From Methylovirgula sp. (GTDB lineage: Bacteria > Pseudomonadota > Alphaproteobacteria > Rhizobiales > Beijerinckiaceae): 10,754 nucleotides of DNA. The stretch spans positions 1 through 10,754 of the forward strand of contig JANXSV010000405.1 in NCBI GenBank assembly GCA_025356505.1, in the 5' to 3' direction. The position numbers and the translations under genes are program-made. The notes under the pieces were generated by a model, which saw only the letters and a program-made list of their open reading frames with translations, was not told the DNA's origin and made no database searches. Shown piece by piece: positions 1 through 8,809 of this stretch (position 1 is its first letter; every line of letters begins with the position of its first letter).

Positions 1-275
1 CGAACGGGATATCCCCGCCATGGTTATATGCGATTTCTCTGGGGTCCTAGCACGACATGCTCGTGCTGGAAACCCATTCGTCACTGCATTACTGTGACAT
101 TTTGGCGTCGGGAATTGGAGAAAATTGACCAAATACGACACGCCGCAGTGCCGTTGCGAATAGTCTTCACAAAACGCGCCGCGTCACATATGCCTTTTAA
201 CGAAATGAGGCAGCGGCCTAGCATGTAAAGGTTCGGATCGTGTCACCTGCGCCCGGTATGGCTGACAACAAAAAA
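1..275. other. Left-edge intergenic stretch, no gene supported
   Basis: I see no credible coding region here. The only open frame of any length (28-228, 66 codons) has no convincing ribosome site, and its product (rich in Cys, Trp and Arg) looks like chance. The stretch does hold a strong hairpin (47-69) and a short inverted repeat, GTCAC at 80-84 facing GTGAC at 94-98. It could contain the end or the promoter of a gene lying left of the window, but nothing shows which. Confidence 0.6.
47..69. other. Strong hairpin without U-tract
   Basis: AGCACGA at 49-55 pairs perfectly with TCGTGCT at 61-67 around a five-base loop. One more G:T wobble and a C:G pair extend it to 47-69. Neither flank has a T-run, so it is not a classic intrinsic terminator on either strand. 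It may be a terminator remnant or an RNA structure of a transcript that begins or ends left of the window. Confidence 0.5.
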
Positions 276-305
276 GCGGGCGATCTAACAAAATAGACCG
301 CCCGC
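270..305 (-). terminator. Intrinsic terminator of ldtP
   Basis: Bases 276-287 pair with 294-305 to make a 12-bp GC-rich stem with a six-base loop. The single mismatch in plus-strand reading (A283/C298) becomes a U:G wobble in minus-strand RNA. On the minus strand the stem is followed by six U (270-275). It lies 35 bp past the ldtP stop codon. The wobble and the U-tract both favour minus-strand use. Confidence 0.88.
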
Positions 306-340
306 GTAATTCCGCCAGCTAAGCGCTTCGAAGCTCGAGT

Positions 341-1696
341 TTACTGTTGCTGCATCGGCTGCAGCATCTCGGTATTCACGCTATCGGCTGAACTTACGGG
401 CAGCTGCTCAGTCGGGCCTGCAACAGGTTTCTTGGAATATACCGCAGTGTTAGCTACCGGAGTGCCGCCACCAAAACCGTCACGCTGGTAGATATCTTCA
501 CGGAAATTCACAACGCCATCGGGTGTAGCCCAACCTGTGACATAGACCCAGTACACGTTCACCGGCTGGGTGATTCTCACGTCGAGGCGTTCACCTGACT
601 CCATCGCCTGATCGACGCGGTCGCGATTCCAGCCCGGCTCGTTTTTGAGCAGCCAAGCAACGTAATCGCGAACATTCTGCACACGAACGCAGCCCGATGA
701 CACAAAGCGGAAATCATCTCCGAACACACCTTTTTCCGGAGTGTCATGCATGTAGACGCCATAGGGATTGGCTATGTTGATGCGAACAAACCCGAGCGAG
801 TTGATATCACCGCCCGGATCCTGACGATATTTATAGCCTGTCGCCTGAGTGGTGTTCCAGTTAATGGCCGTCGGAGGAACTTCCTGCCCCTTCGGATCAA
901 AGATACGAATCTTGTGTTCCGTGAGATAGTCCGGATTGGCCTGCATCTTTGGAATCAGATCTTTTTTGATCAGGCTTGGAGGCACAGTCCAATAAGGATT
1001 GAAGTTGATATCCAGCGCGCGCGTGTTCATCACCGGCGACTGACGGTCAATCTTGCCGACGCCGGCGGCATGGTGCGTGGCCACAACACCGTTTTCCACC
1101 GTTTCAACATGCGCCGCCGGAATATTCACCATCACGAAGCGCGAGCCCAGATTTCCAGAAAGCGACCGCAAGCGAATAAGATTTGTCTCCAACTGCCGGG
1201 TGCGCACATCAACCGAAACATTCAGGGCTGCAAATGTCTGTTCGCCAACAACGCCGGTCTCCGCCAATCCGTGCCGCGCCTGAAACCGCTTCACGCCCGC
1301 TTCAACATAGGAATCGAACACCGGGCTGGAATCGACATTACCATCAAGATCGCCTGTCACGCTCAGCCGCTCACGCAGCGAAATTACGTTTTTGCCCTTG
1401 ACGCCAATCTTCATCGATTGCCCTTCCGGAACCGATGGCCAGCCGCCGCGCGCAGCTATGTCTTTATAGCGTGCAATAGCCGCTTCGGTTGCGGCAACGG
1501 TCTGCGGCGACAATGTCGGGGTCGTCGAACGCTGGATAGCAGACGTTCCCTCATAATCCTGCCGCCATTCAGACTGATTATCGATAGCAAAAGCACTGGG
1601 AAGAGCCGCGAAAATCAGAGCGCCTGCAGCGCCCGCTATCAATGCGCGGCGACCCACCTGATGCGACAGATCAAATTGCTTCTTATTCAATGTCAT
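341..1696 (-). CDS. ldtP: L,D-transpeptidase (YkuD family) with peptidoglycan-binding domain
   Basis: 451-residue exported enzyme predicted to make 3-3 cross-links between meso-diaminopimelate residues of peptidoglycan in the periplasm. Residues 15-37 form a hydrophobic signal with an Arg-Arg pair (GRRALIAG) and a likely cut after AFA (37). The twin Arg resembles a Tat signal, but Sec export is also possible. Residues about 95-160 match a PG_binding_1 domain (FQARHGLAETGVVGEQTFAAL). Residues about 186-345 are the YkuD domain, with His317 in YMHDTP and the catalytic Cys336 in SSGCVRVQN. The large insert before the active site (VPPSLIKKDLIPKM) is typical of YcbB-like enzymes. The tail after 405 is low in complexity and rich in Pro, Ser and Gln. 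The start is fixed by an upstream in-frame stop, although GGAG lies only one base from the ATG. The gene has its own upstream region and terminator and lies downstream of the MarR-type regulator gene, as in the known ldtR/ldtP pair. The name rests on this context. Confidence 0.88.
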   Translation of the reverse strand: MTLNKKQFDLSHQVGRRALIAGAAGALIFAALPSAFAIDNQSEWRQDYEGTSAIQRSTTPTLSPQTVAATEAAIARYKDIAARGGWPSVPEGQSMKIGVKGKNVISLRERLSVTGDLDGNVDSSPVFDSYVEAGVKRFQARHGLAETGVVGEQTFAALNVSVDVRTRQLETNLIRLRSLSGNLGSRFVMVNIPAAHVETVENGVVATHHAAGVGKIDRQSPVMNTRALDINFNPYWTVPPSLIKKDLIPKMQANPDYLTEHKIRIFDPKGQEVPPTAINWNTTQATGYKYRQDPGGDINSLGFVRINIANPYGVYMHDTPEKGVFGDDFRFVSSGCVRVQNVRDYVAWLLKNEPGWNRDRVDQAMESGERLDVRITQPVNVYWVYVTGWATPDGVVNFREDIYQRDGFGGGTPVANTAVYSKKPVAGPTEQLPVSSADSVNTEMLQPMQQQ

Positions 1697-1758
1697 TCTC
1701 CAATTTCAACCGCTCAAATCCAGCCAAAAAGCTTTCTCGTGAAACCTATACGGCCCAC

Positions 1759-1776
1759 TTTAACTCAGAGCTTAAA
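1759..1776. promoter_or_regulatory. Candidate operator upstream of ldtP
   Basis: Near-perfect dyad: TTTAACTC and GAG-TTAAA arms separated by one central base, with a single extra base in the right arm (plus strand TTTAACTC A GAG C TTAAA). It begins 62 bp before the ldtP start codon. A weak minus-strand -10-like TATAGG lies at 1750-1745, so the dyad would cover the -35 zone, where an activator could sit. LdtR is the obvious candidate protein. This is inference from symmetry and position, not from a known consensus. Confidence 0.4.
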
Positions 1777-1860
1777 TTCCTATGGTTAAAGAAGCACGAC
1801 CAAGCGGGCAAGATTATGGCATAGCACGCGTATTTTCCGCATCTAACGCATAGCTGCTCT

Positions 1861-1896
1861 GCAAAACGACAAAAGGGCCAAGTTACCTTGACCCTT
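1861..1896 (-). terminator. Intrinsic terminator of ldtR
   Basis: Bases 1873-1882 pair with 1887-1896 in a 10-bp stem with a four-base loop. The one plus-strand mismatch (C1878/A1891) is a G:U pair in minus-strand RNA. A U-rich but interrupted stretch follows on the minus strand (TTGTCGTTTTGC, 1872-1861). It lies 26 bp beyond the ldtR stop and separates ldtR from the ldtP promoter region. Confidence 0.72.
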
Positions 1897-1922
1897 CTAA
1901 GCCTTTTACCAGAAATTTGAAC

Positions 1923-2435
1923 TCAGAGACGATATTTGATCTGATCTGTCCAGAAGCGCTCCAAGCGGGTGAGAGCGCGGTTGAGAGCGACAAATTCATC
2001 GGTCTGGATTCCGCCGATCTGCTCAACCGTACGCACGTGCTTCTCATAAAGGTCGGAGACCGCAGAGTGGATCACCCGTCCCTTCGGCGTCAGGCTGATG
2101 CGCACGGCACGCTTGTCAACGCGCGAGCGGGCATGATGCAGATAGCCCATCTCCACCAACTTTTTGACGTTGTAAGACACATTGGAACCGAGGTAATAGC
2201 CACGCGTGCGCAGTTCGCCAGCCGACAATTCCTTGTCACCAATATTGTAAAGCAGCAGCGCCTGAACCGAATTGATCTCAGTCTCGTTGCGGCGGTCGAA
2301 TTCATCTTTGATGACATCGAGCAGGCAGCGATGCAGCCGTTCGACCAAAGACAAGGACTCCAGATATGCAGGGCGAACTTCGTTTGCTCTGTCTTTCCGA
2401 ACGTCTACCGACTGACTTTTCACTGCTACCGACAT
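1923..2435 (-). CDS. ldtR: MarR-family winged-helix transcriptional regulator, LdtR type
   Basis: 170-residue DNA-binding protein of the MarR superfamily. The winged helix-turn-helix spans about residues 68-120: the recognition region is LGSNVSYNVKKLVEMGYL, the wing is HHARSRVDKRAVRISLTPKG, and dimerisation helices lie at both ends (about 25-50 and 125-165). The start has a good AGGGG site seven bases upstream of the ATG. The nearest gene downstream is the L,D-transpeptidase gene. In Candidatus Liberibacter and Sinorhizobium the homologous pair is known, and LdtR controls ldtP and responds to osmotic or envelope stress. Here the same order, with a terminator between the two genes, suggests control of a separate ldtP promoter plus self-control. 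The upstream 220 bp is very AT-rich and carries inverted repeats. Confidence 0.85.
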   Translation of the reverse strand: MSVAVKSQSVDVRKDRANEVRPAYLESLSLVERLHRCLLDVIKDEFDRRNETEINSVQALLLYNIGDKELSAGELRTRGYYLGSNVSYNVKKLVEMGYLHHARSRVDKRAVRISLTPKGRVIHSAVSDLYEKHVRTVEQIGGIQTDEFVALNRALTRLERFWTDQIKYRL

Positions 2436-2438
2436 ATT

Positions 2439-2455
2439 TTAACCCCTGTAGTTAA
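2439..2455. promoter_or_regulatory. TTAAC-N7-GTTAA inverted repeat over the ldtR ribosome site
   Basis: TTAAC (2439-2443) faces GTTAA (2451-2455) across seven bases that include the AGGGG ribosome site. The ldtP upstream dyad also begins TTAAC and reaches TTAA after seven bases, so the two could be related sites for the same protein. This is weak evidence, since the arms are short and AT-rich. Confidence 0.25.
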
Positions 2456-2520
2456 CGCGGCTCTTTGTCCGGTTTGTTTATGAGGTTGAAGATACAGGTG
2501 AGGAATGAAAACCAGTTTAA

Positions 2521-2580
2521 GTAATAGAATGAATCCAAAGTTTATAAGTTTGAGTGAATCAAACATGAATTAAAACAAGT
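2521..2580. promoter_or_regulatory. AT-rich ldtR upstream region with repeats
   Basis: By hand count this 60-bp stretch is about 25% G+C, far below the flanking genes. It contains a perfect inverted repeat, GTTTGA (2548-2553) and TCAAAC (2559-2564), with a five-base spacer. It also holds three copies of a GAATC/T-AAA motif at 2531, 2556 and 2567. It probably holds the ldtR promoter and regulator binding sites. No confident -35/-10 pair could be chosen. Confidence 0.45.
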
Positions 2581-2658
2581 ATTTACTAAAATTGTCGGCA
2601 TCAATACTTCATTTACTCTGACTCTTGTCCCGGCCGCCGCGAGTGCCTTAAGCGAGCC

Positions 2659-3150
2659 TCATTCACCGGTTTCATCCAATTCGCGTGCCGCAAGATATGA
2701 CAGCAGAAAGTAGAGTAAGATCAGAAGCCCGACCAAACCGTCGAGGCCATATCCGTCCCAAAAATTTGTCGGCCGCAATGTCGATTGCGCGATCTGCGCC
2801 AATGCCGCCACCAGCCACAAAACACCGCCCCAGGGTGCCGCCAGCCACAAACCTACAGCCGCAACCAGATCGAACACTGCGAAAAACACCACCATCGCGG
2901 AATCGCCCAGCGGCAAAACAGTAAGATCGATCGGCTGAAATGGCGCGACTTGAAGAATCCCCAACCACATCATGACGCCAAGCAGCATCCACAGCGCGGC
3001 AAGGATGCGCATGAACCACAATAGCATCAAACCCCAGCGCACGCTGCGGCGCTGGCCTTGCGATCTGTTGTGCTTGGGCGCTATCGGTGGTTGAGGCTGC
3101 GCCACCAGAGGCATAAGCTTGGGCTTAGTTGTGCCCGCTGATATTTTCAT
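2659..3150 (-). CDS. Four-helix inner-membrane protein, DUF6163-like
   Basis: 163 residues and of unknown function. A basic, Pro-rich N-terminus (1-38) precedes four predicted membrane segments at about 40-66, 85-104, 106-124 and 136-154. A short acidic tail (RELDETGE) follows. Length, helix pattern and the setting beside ldtR resemble the DUF6163 family of Rhizobiales; this assignment is from memory and moderate. The ATG lies four bases after the stop of the hydrolase gene, with no strong ribosome site of its own, so translation is probably coupled to that gene. No catalytic motif is visible. No clear terminator follows the stop, so some transcription may run on toward ldtR. Confidence 0.72.
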   Translation of the reverse strand: MKISAGTTKPKLMPLVAQPQPPIAPKHNRSQGQRRSVRWGLMLLWFMRILAALWMLLGVMMWLGILQVAPFQPIDLTVLPLGDSAMVVFFAVFDLVAAVGLWLAAPWGGVLWLVAALAQIAQSTLRPTNFWDGYGLDGLVGLLILLYFLLSYLAARELDETGE

Positions 3151-3154
3151 AGTC

Positions 3155-4198
3155 TTAGTTTAGCTCGTTTTCAGGTAGCGGCGCAAACATATCCGCAATT
3201 TTCGCGGAGGGAACATCCGCAATACCGGCAAAGTGCCAGCGAGGTTCTGCACCTCGCTCAATCAATACGCAGCGCACACCTTCATAGAAGTCGGCTTCTT
3301 TGCAAATCCGCGATACCACGCGAAATTCCATTTTCATGGCACTGTTGAAGTCGAGGCCCGGCCCGATACGCATTTGTTCGGCAGCAATACAAACGCTCAG
3401 CGGCGACTTGTTCGTCATATCCTTCGCAAATCCTTGCGCCATTTCCAAGCCTGATGCCTTCAACTTATCGAGAATTGCGGAAGCAGTTTGCCCGGCAAAC
3501 CAGCCTGCGATTTCGCTCCGCTGCTCAAAATACGGTCCGTGCTCCAAAGGCAGCGCATATTCCGCCAGGGTTCTATCCACGTCGAGCCCTTTGCCCAATG
3601 CAGCTTGAAGCAGATCAAATTTTGCTTCCGGTACAATCGAATCAACCAGTCCGAAAGCCAGAGCATCGGCCGCTTTCACCCGCGCTCCGGTGAGCGCAAG
3701 CATTGTCCCGACCTTATACGGCAGGCGTGGCAGGAAGTATGTCGCTCCCACATCTGGGAAAAACCCGATCCCGACTTCCGGCATAGCAAATACATAGGTT
3801 TCGCTACCAATGCGCCATGCGCCATGCTGGGAAATTCCAACACCGCCACCCATCACGATGCCGTTGATCAGCGAGATGTACGGCTTTGGGAAGCGCTTGA
3901 TACGCATGTTTAAGATATATTCCTCACGCCAAAATGCCAGTTGCGCGTCATGGTCTCCAGCACGGCCCTGTTCATAAAGGCGGCGAATATCGCCCCCCGC
4001 GCAAAAAGCTTTCTGTCCAGCGCCGCGCACAATCACGCGCGTGATCCGCGCGTCGCGCTCAAATATGTCCAGTGCAGCGCCCATCTCGCGCACCATGTTC
4101 AATGTTAAAGCATTGAGAGCGGCGGGCCGGTTGAGCACAATGATGCCGGCTGCACCCTCTGTGCGCCACAAAACTTCTGGCTCAGCGCCTTTGTCCAT
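3155..4198 (-). CDS. Enoyl-CoA hydratase/isomerase family, 3-hydroxyisobutyryl-CoA hydrolase-like
   Basis: 347-residue crotonase-fold protein. Length and sequence match the 3-hydroxyisobutyryl-CoA hydrolase (HIBCH) branch, which frees 3-hydroxyisobutyrate from its CoA ester in cytoplasmic valine breakdown. Oxyanion-hole segments are AFCAGGDIRRLY (65-75) and NGIVMGGGVGIS (112-123). The HIBCH signature MPEVGIGFFPDVGATYFL gives Glu141 and Asp149, which align with the catalytic Glu/Asp pair eight residues apart in HIBCH. The C-terminal ECH_2 part (about 195-340) includes KSPLSVCIAAEQMR and DFYEGVRCVLIERG, which separates it from shorter hydratases of about 260 residues. An AAGG ribosome site lies eight bases before the ATG. 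It follows fhs by 71 bp and overlaps nothing. Another crotonase activity on a related acyl-CoA cannot be excluded. Confidence 0.85.
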   Translation of the reverse strand: MDKGAEPEVLWRTEGAAGIIVLNRPAALNALTLNMVREMGAALDIFERDARITRVIVRGAGQKAFCAGGDIRRLYEQGRAGDHDAQLAFWREEYILNMRIKRFPKPYISLINGIVMGGGVGISQHGAWRIGSETYVFAMPEVGIGFFPDVGATYFLPRLPYKVGTMLALTGARVKAADALAFGLVDSIVPEAKFDLLQAALGKGLDVDRTLAEYALPLEHGPYFEQRSEIAGWFAGQTASAILDKLKASGLEMAQGFAKDMTNKSPLSVCIAAEQMRIGPGLDFNSAMKMEFRVVSRICKEADFYEGVRCVLIERGAEPRWHFAGIADVPSAKIADMFAPLPENELN

Positions 4199-4231
4199 TC
4201 AAACCACCTTCTGACAAACCTAGCATCGAAA

Positions 4232-4262
4232 TGCGCCCGGCAAGGCGCAGAAGTCCGCCTTG
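4232..4262. other. Two overlapping hairpins between fhs and the hydrolase gene
   Basis: TGCGCC (4232-4237) pairs with GGCGCA (4244-4249). CAAGGCG (4241-4247) pairs with CGCCTTG (4256-4262). The two share bases 4244-4247 and so exclude each other. Neither has a U-tract on the minus strand. They may be a weak processing or partial-termination point after fhs, or simply GC-rich chance pairing. Confidence 0.35.
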
Positions 4263-4269
4263 GAACGCT

Positions 4270-5955
4270 CTAAAACAGGCCTTCAATCTGGCCATGGGCG
4301 TTCAGCTTGATATGCTCGGCTGAGGGCACCCTCGGCAAGCCCGGCATGGTCATGATCTCACCACAAATCACCACGATGAAACCTGCGCCGGCGGACAGCC
4401 GAACTTCACGCACAGGCACGACATGCCCCGAAGGCGCACCGCGCAGGCTCGGATCCGTCGAGAAAGAATATTGCGTTTTCGCCACACATACCGGCAGCCT
4501 GCCGTAGCCCGCCGCTTCCAGTTCCTCAAAGCGGCTTCTCACGGCCGCATCGCCGGAGATATCGCTCGCACCATAAATGGACATGGCAATCGTCCGCATC
4601 TTGTCCCACAACGGCATGTCGTCAGCATAAAGCGTCCGGAATGACGGCGCAGCCGCCGCATGCGACGTTTCAGTGAGCGTCACGATTTTTTGCGCAAGTT
4701 CTGCCGTGCCTTGCGAACCATCCCGCCAATGGCTGCAGATTACGGCCTCGACATTAAGCGAATCGCGGCAATAATTTTGAATGAAACTGTGCTCGGCATC
4801 TGTGTCCAACGTGAAGTGGTTGATGGCAACGACCACCGGAACCCCGAATTTACGCACATTCCCGACATGCCGCGCCAGATTGCTCACACCGAGCTTAAGC
4901 GCGGCGATATTTTCCACGCCAAGTTCCTCCCTAGCAACACCACCATGCATTTTCAAGGCCCGCACGGTCGCAACGATCACGGCGGCGGCAGGTGTCAATC
5001 CAGCTTTGCGACATTTAATATCGAAGAACTTTTCCGCACCCAAGTCCGCGCCAAAGCCTGCCTCAGTCACCACGAAATCTGAAAGCTTCAAGGCAGTTCG
5101 GGTCGCCATCACCGAGTTGCACCCGTGAGCAATATTGGCAAAGGGGCCGCCGTGGACAAAGGCCGGATTGCCTTCCAGCGTCTGGACCAGATTCGGCTGC
5201 AACGCCTCTTTCAGTAAAACAGTCATAGCGCCAGCGGCCTTGAGGTCGCCAGCTGTCACAGGCATTTTATCGCGCGTATAAGCGACCACCATTCGAGCCA
5301 GGCGCGTCTCGAGATCTGCAAGGTCACGCGCCAGACAAAACACCGCCATAACCTCGGAAGCTACCGTGATGTCAAACCCGTCCTCACGAGAAAACCCATT
5401 GGAAATGCCACCGAGAGATGACACGATCTGGCGCAGAGAACGGTCATTCATATCAAGCGCCCGCCGCCATGTGATGCGGCGCGTATCAATATTGAGCGCA
5501 TTTCCCCAATAAATATGGTTGTCGATCATCGCGGCTAGTAGGTTATGGGCTGACGTGATCGCGTGGAAATCGCCGGTGAAATGCAGATTGATCTGCTCCA
5601 TCGGCACGACCTGGGCATTTCCCCCTCCCGCCGCCCCGCCTTTCATTCCGAAACACGGACCAAGGCTCGGCTCACGCAAACAAATGGTGGCCTTTTTGCC
5701 AATTCTGTTGAGCCCGTCGCCAAGCCCTACAGTTGTCGTCGTCTTTCCCTCACCTGCCGGGGTGGGGTTGATGGCGGTCACCAGAATGAGTTTACCGTCC
5801 AGTTTGTTGCTGAGAGACTCGATAAAGCCCGCATCCACTTTGGCAATGTAGCGCCCGTGCGGCTGCAGATAGGCCTGTCCTATGCCCAGTTTTTCGGCAA
5901 CCTCGGTAATGGGCCGCAGCGTGGCGTCGCGGGCAATTTCGATATCGGATTTCAT
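4270..5955 (-). CDS. fhs: Formate-tetrahydrofolate ligase
   Basis: 561-residue cytoplasmic enzyme that joins formate to tetrahydrofolate using ATP, giving 10-formyl-tetrahydrofolate for purine and formyl-Met-tRNA synthesis. In reverse it can release formate. The length equals that of the usual bacterial monofunctional enzyme (about 555-560). The P-loop [18 protein letters not shown] lies at 65-82. The family signature [19 protein letters not shown] lies at 94-112, followed by [19 protein letters not shown] (124-142) and [16 protein letters not shown] (266-281). GGGGA sits seven bases before the ATG. It is divergent from hemB and is the first gene of the minus-strand run toward the hydrolase and the DUF6163 gene. 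No riboswitch I recognise precedes it. Confidence 0.96.
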   Translation of the reverse strand: MKSDIEIARDATLRPITEVAEKLGIGQAYLQPHGRYIAKVDAGFIESLSNKLDGKLILVTAINPTPAGEGKTTTTVGLGDGLNRIGKKATICLREPSLGPCFGMKGGAAGGGNAQVVPMEQINLHFTGDFHAITSAHNLLAAMIDNHIYWGNALNIDTRRITWRRALDMNDRSLRQIVSSLGGISNGFSREDGFDITVASEVMAVFCLARDLADLETRLARMVVAYTRDKMPVTAGDLKAAGAMTVLLKEALQPNLVQTLEGNPAFVHGGPFANIAHGCNSVMATRTALKLSDFVVTEAGFGADLGAEKFFDIKCRKAGLTPAAAVIVATVRALKMHGGVAREELGVENIAALKLGVSNLARHVGNVRKFGVPVVVAINHFTLDTDAEHSFIQNYCRDSLNVEAVICSHWRDGSQGTAELAQKIVTLTETSHAAAAPSFRTLYADDMPLWDKMRTIAMSIYGASDISGDAAVRSRFEELEAAGYGRLPVCVAKTQYSFSTDPSLRGAPSGHVVPVREVRLSAGAGFIVVICGEIMTMPGLPRVPSAEHIKLNAHGQIEGLF

Positions 5956-6062
5956 GGCGCAGTCCCCACAATCACCCCGTCAGCGCGGAATTTCTTCAAT
6001 TGACTATGCACCATATGCATCACCATGCGCTTGGAATTCCCTCGAAACCAGTTAACAACTAG

Positions 6063-7190
<1,128 letters not shown>

Positions 7191-7274
7191 CCACCCCGCA
7201 AGTTTAAATAAGCCTGTCACACACATGTTGCAGCGCGCCAGTTATGTGAGGCTCTTTCAACAAGGAAGTCTCAC

Positions 7275-8722
7275 ATGAAATTATCCAAGCTCGCCCTCGC
7301 GGCTTGCGCCAGCCTCGCGACTCTGGCCGCAGTAGAGACAGCATCAGCCAAAATGCAGCATGTTTTGCTGATCAGCGTTGACGGTATGCACGCCGTGGAT
7401 TTGCAGCGTTTTGTTGCTGCCAACCCGAATTCAACGCTGGCGAAACTCTCCAAAACCGGCGTCACCTACACCGAAGCGCGCACGCCGATGCCGTCAGACT
7501 CGTTCCCGGGCATTCTGGCACTGGTCACAGGCGGTCACCCCGGCTCAACCGGCGTCTGGTATGACGACGCCTTCGCCCGCGACCTTGCAGACCCGAAAGA
7601 TTGCAAAAAGCTCGGCACCGGCGTGGTTTATGATGAAGCCATCGATGCAGAAGAAGACAAAGTCGACACAACCATCGACACCAAGAAGCTGGTGCTTGAC
7701 CCAACCCATAATTGCGCTCCAGTGTTTCCGCATAGCCTTTTGCGCGTAAATACAGTGTTTGAAGTGGCAAAGGCCGCCAAGGGCACCACGGCCTGGGCCG
7801 ATAAACACCCATCTTATGATCTGCTGCAAGGCCCAAGCGGTTCGGGTATTACCGACCTCTACACCCCTGAAATCGCCGTGGGCAAAACGGCCGACACAGT
7901 CGAAGCGGTCATTGCCTACGAGAAAGTCAAGGTCGACGCGATACTCAACCAAATCAAAGGTAAGGATCACACCGGCACCAAAGAGCAGGCTGTGCCGATG
8001 ATCTTTGGTATGAATTTTCAGGCGGTAAGCGTCGGACAGAAAATCCCATCGGGCGGCTATAAAGATGCTGAAGCCACACCATCGGCTGCGCTCGAAGTGG
8101 GCCTCAAGTCAGTTGATGCGGCTCTGGGTCAAATGACTGCGGCCTTGGAAGCCCAGAAGCTTGATAAGGACACGCTGGTCATCGTCACCGCAAAACACGG
8201 CCAATCCCCAATCGACCCAAAGTTACGCAAAATTGTCGACAAAAAGGCGTTCGGCAAGGTTTTGGGGGCGATATGGTCGATTACGCCACTTACGACTCGA
8301 CAGCGCTTCTCTGGCTTAAAAGCGGCGTCAAAGTCGAGGATGCGGTCGCCAAGCTGAAAGAAAAATCAGGCGAACTTGAAATCGAAACTATCTTCCATGG
8401 CAAAGAGCTGGCTGATCTTGCTCATGCCAAGGCAGGCGACATCCGTATGCCTGAAATCATGGTTCAGCCCAAGCCCGGCACAATCTATGCCAAAGCAAAT
8501 GCCTCAAAAATTGCCGAACACGGCGGCGCATCCGAATTTGATCGTCATGTGGCACTGCTGGTTTCGAACCCGGCGCTGAAGGCAGAGGAAATCAAGGAAA
8601 AGGTGACCACGACCTGGGTCGCACCAACCATTCTGAAAAGCCTTGGCCTCGACCCCAATGCACTGGACGCCGTCAAAGCTGAAAACACACCTGTTCTGCC
8701 GGGTTTGAAAGCAGTGGAGTGA
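7275..8722 (+). CDS. Secreted type I phosphodiesterase/alkaline phosphatase superfamily protein, split by a frameshift
   Basis: The gene reads in one frame from 7275 and in the -1 frame from about 8268 to 8722. Adding one base at the break gives a single 482-residue protein. Unrepaired, the first frame stops at 8357 after 360 residues, the last 30 or so unrelated to the family. Residues 1-25 are a signal peptide (cut after ASA), so the protein is periplasmic or exported. The PF01663 pattern is clear: metal ligand Asp36 in LLISVDGMHA, probable nucleophile Ser76 in MPSDSFPG, GGHPGSTGVWYDD (87-99), WADKH (174-178), and TAKHGQSP with His308. Lys stands where many family members have Asp. The C-terminal part carries a further probable ligand, His416 in AEHGGASEFD. 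The substrate is unknown; phosphate mono- or diesters are expected. AAGGA precedes the ATG. It may be a pseudogene, a phase-variable gene, or a sequencing error in a G-run. Confidence 0.82.
8264..8268 (+). other. G5 run at the frameshift point
   Basis: The coding frame changes at or next to this run, which follows a run of four T. With six G instead of five the protein would read KVLGGDMVDYATYDS without interruption. A lost G is thus the simplest cause. Confidence 0.75.
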
Positions 8723-8734
8723 GAATATTCGCTC

Positions 8735-8761
8735 AGACCTGCCACTGTTTGGCCTAGGTCT
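8735..8761 (+). terminator. Hairpin after the phosphodiesterase gene
   Basis: AGACCT (8735-8740) pairs with AGGTCT (8756-8761), and inside it GCC (8741-8743) pairs with GGC (8751-8753), leaving a CT bulge and a seven-base loop. It begins 13 bp after the stop codon, where a terminator would be expected. No U-run follows, so the call is tentative. Confidence 0.4.
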
Positions 8762-8780
8762 ACGTGCCGCGTAACGAAAT

Positions 8781-8806
8781 GGCCGCTGCCGGCAAAGGCT
8801 GCGGCC
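8781..8806 (-). terminator. GC-rich hairpin after dinB
   Basis: GGCCGC (8781-8786) pairs with GCGGCC (8801-8806), with a T/T mismatch and three more inner pairs (8788-8790 with 8797-8799). It starts three bases past the dinB stop codon. The minus-strand sequence that follows (CATTTCG) is only weakly U-rich, so termination may be partial. Confidence 0.4.
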
Positions 8807-8809
8807 GCC

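Noticed and set aside
28..228. 66-codon frame at the left edge
   Set aside because: No ribosome site and atypical composition; there is no support beyond being open.
1759..1776. CtrA box TTAA-N7-TTAA upstream of ldtP
   Set aside because: The spacing between TTAA tetramers is eight, not seven, and the dyad symmetry fits a MarR-type site better.
746..1789. Long plus-strand open frame (347 codons) opposite ldtP
   Set aside because: It mirrors a gene with clear YkuD and PG-binding motifs on the other strand; its product is rich in Arg, His and Ile with no recognisable domain and no ribosome site.
1917..2483. Plus-strand open frame of 188 codons opposite ldtR
   Set aside because: The minus-strand frame encodes a clear MarR regulator with a good ribosome site; the plus-strand frame has no family features and overlaps it completely.
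4201..4269. Terminator after fhs
   Set aside because: Hairpins exist but no U-run follows on the minus strand, so an intrinsic terminator is not supported.
8273..8722. Separate downstream gene starting at ATG 8273
   Set aside because: No ribosome site precedes it and its sequence continues the phosphodiesterase fold; it is the second half of the frameshifted gene.
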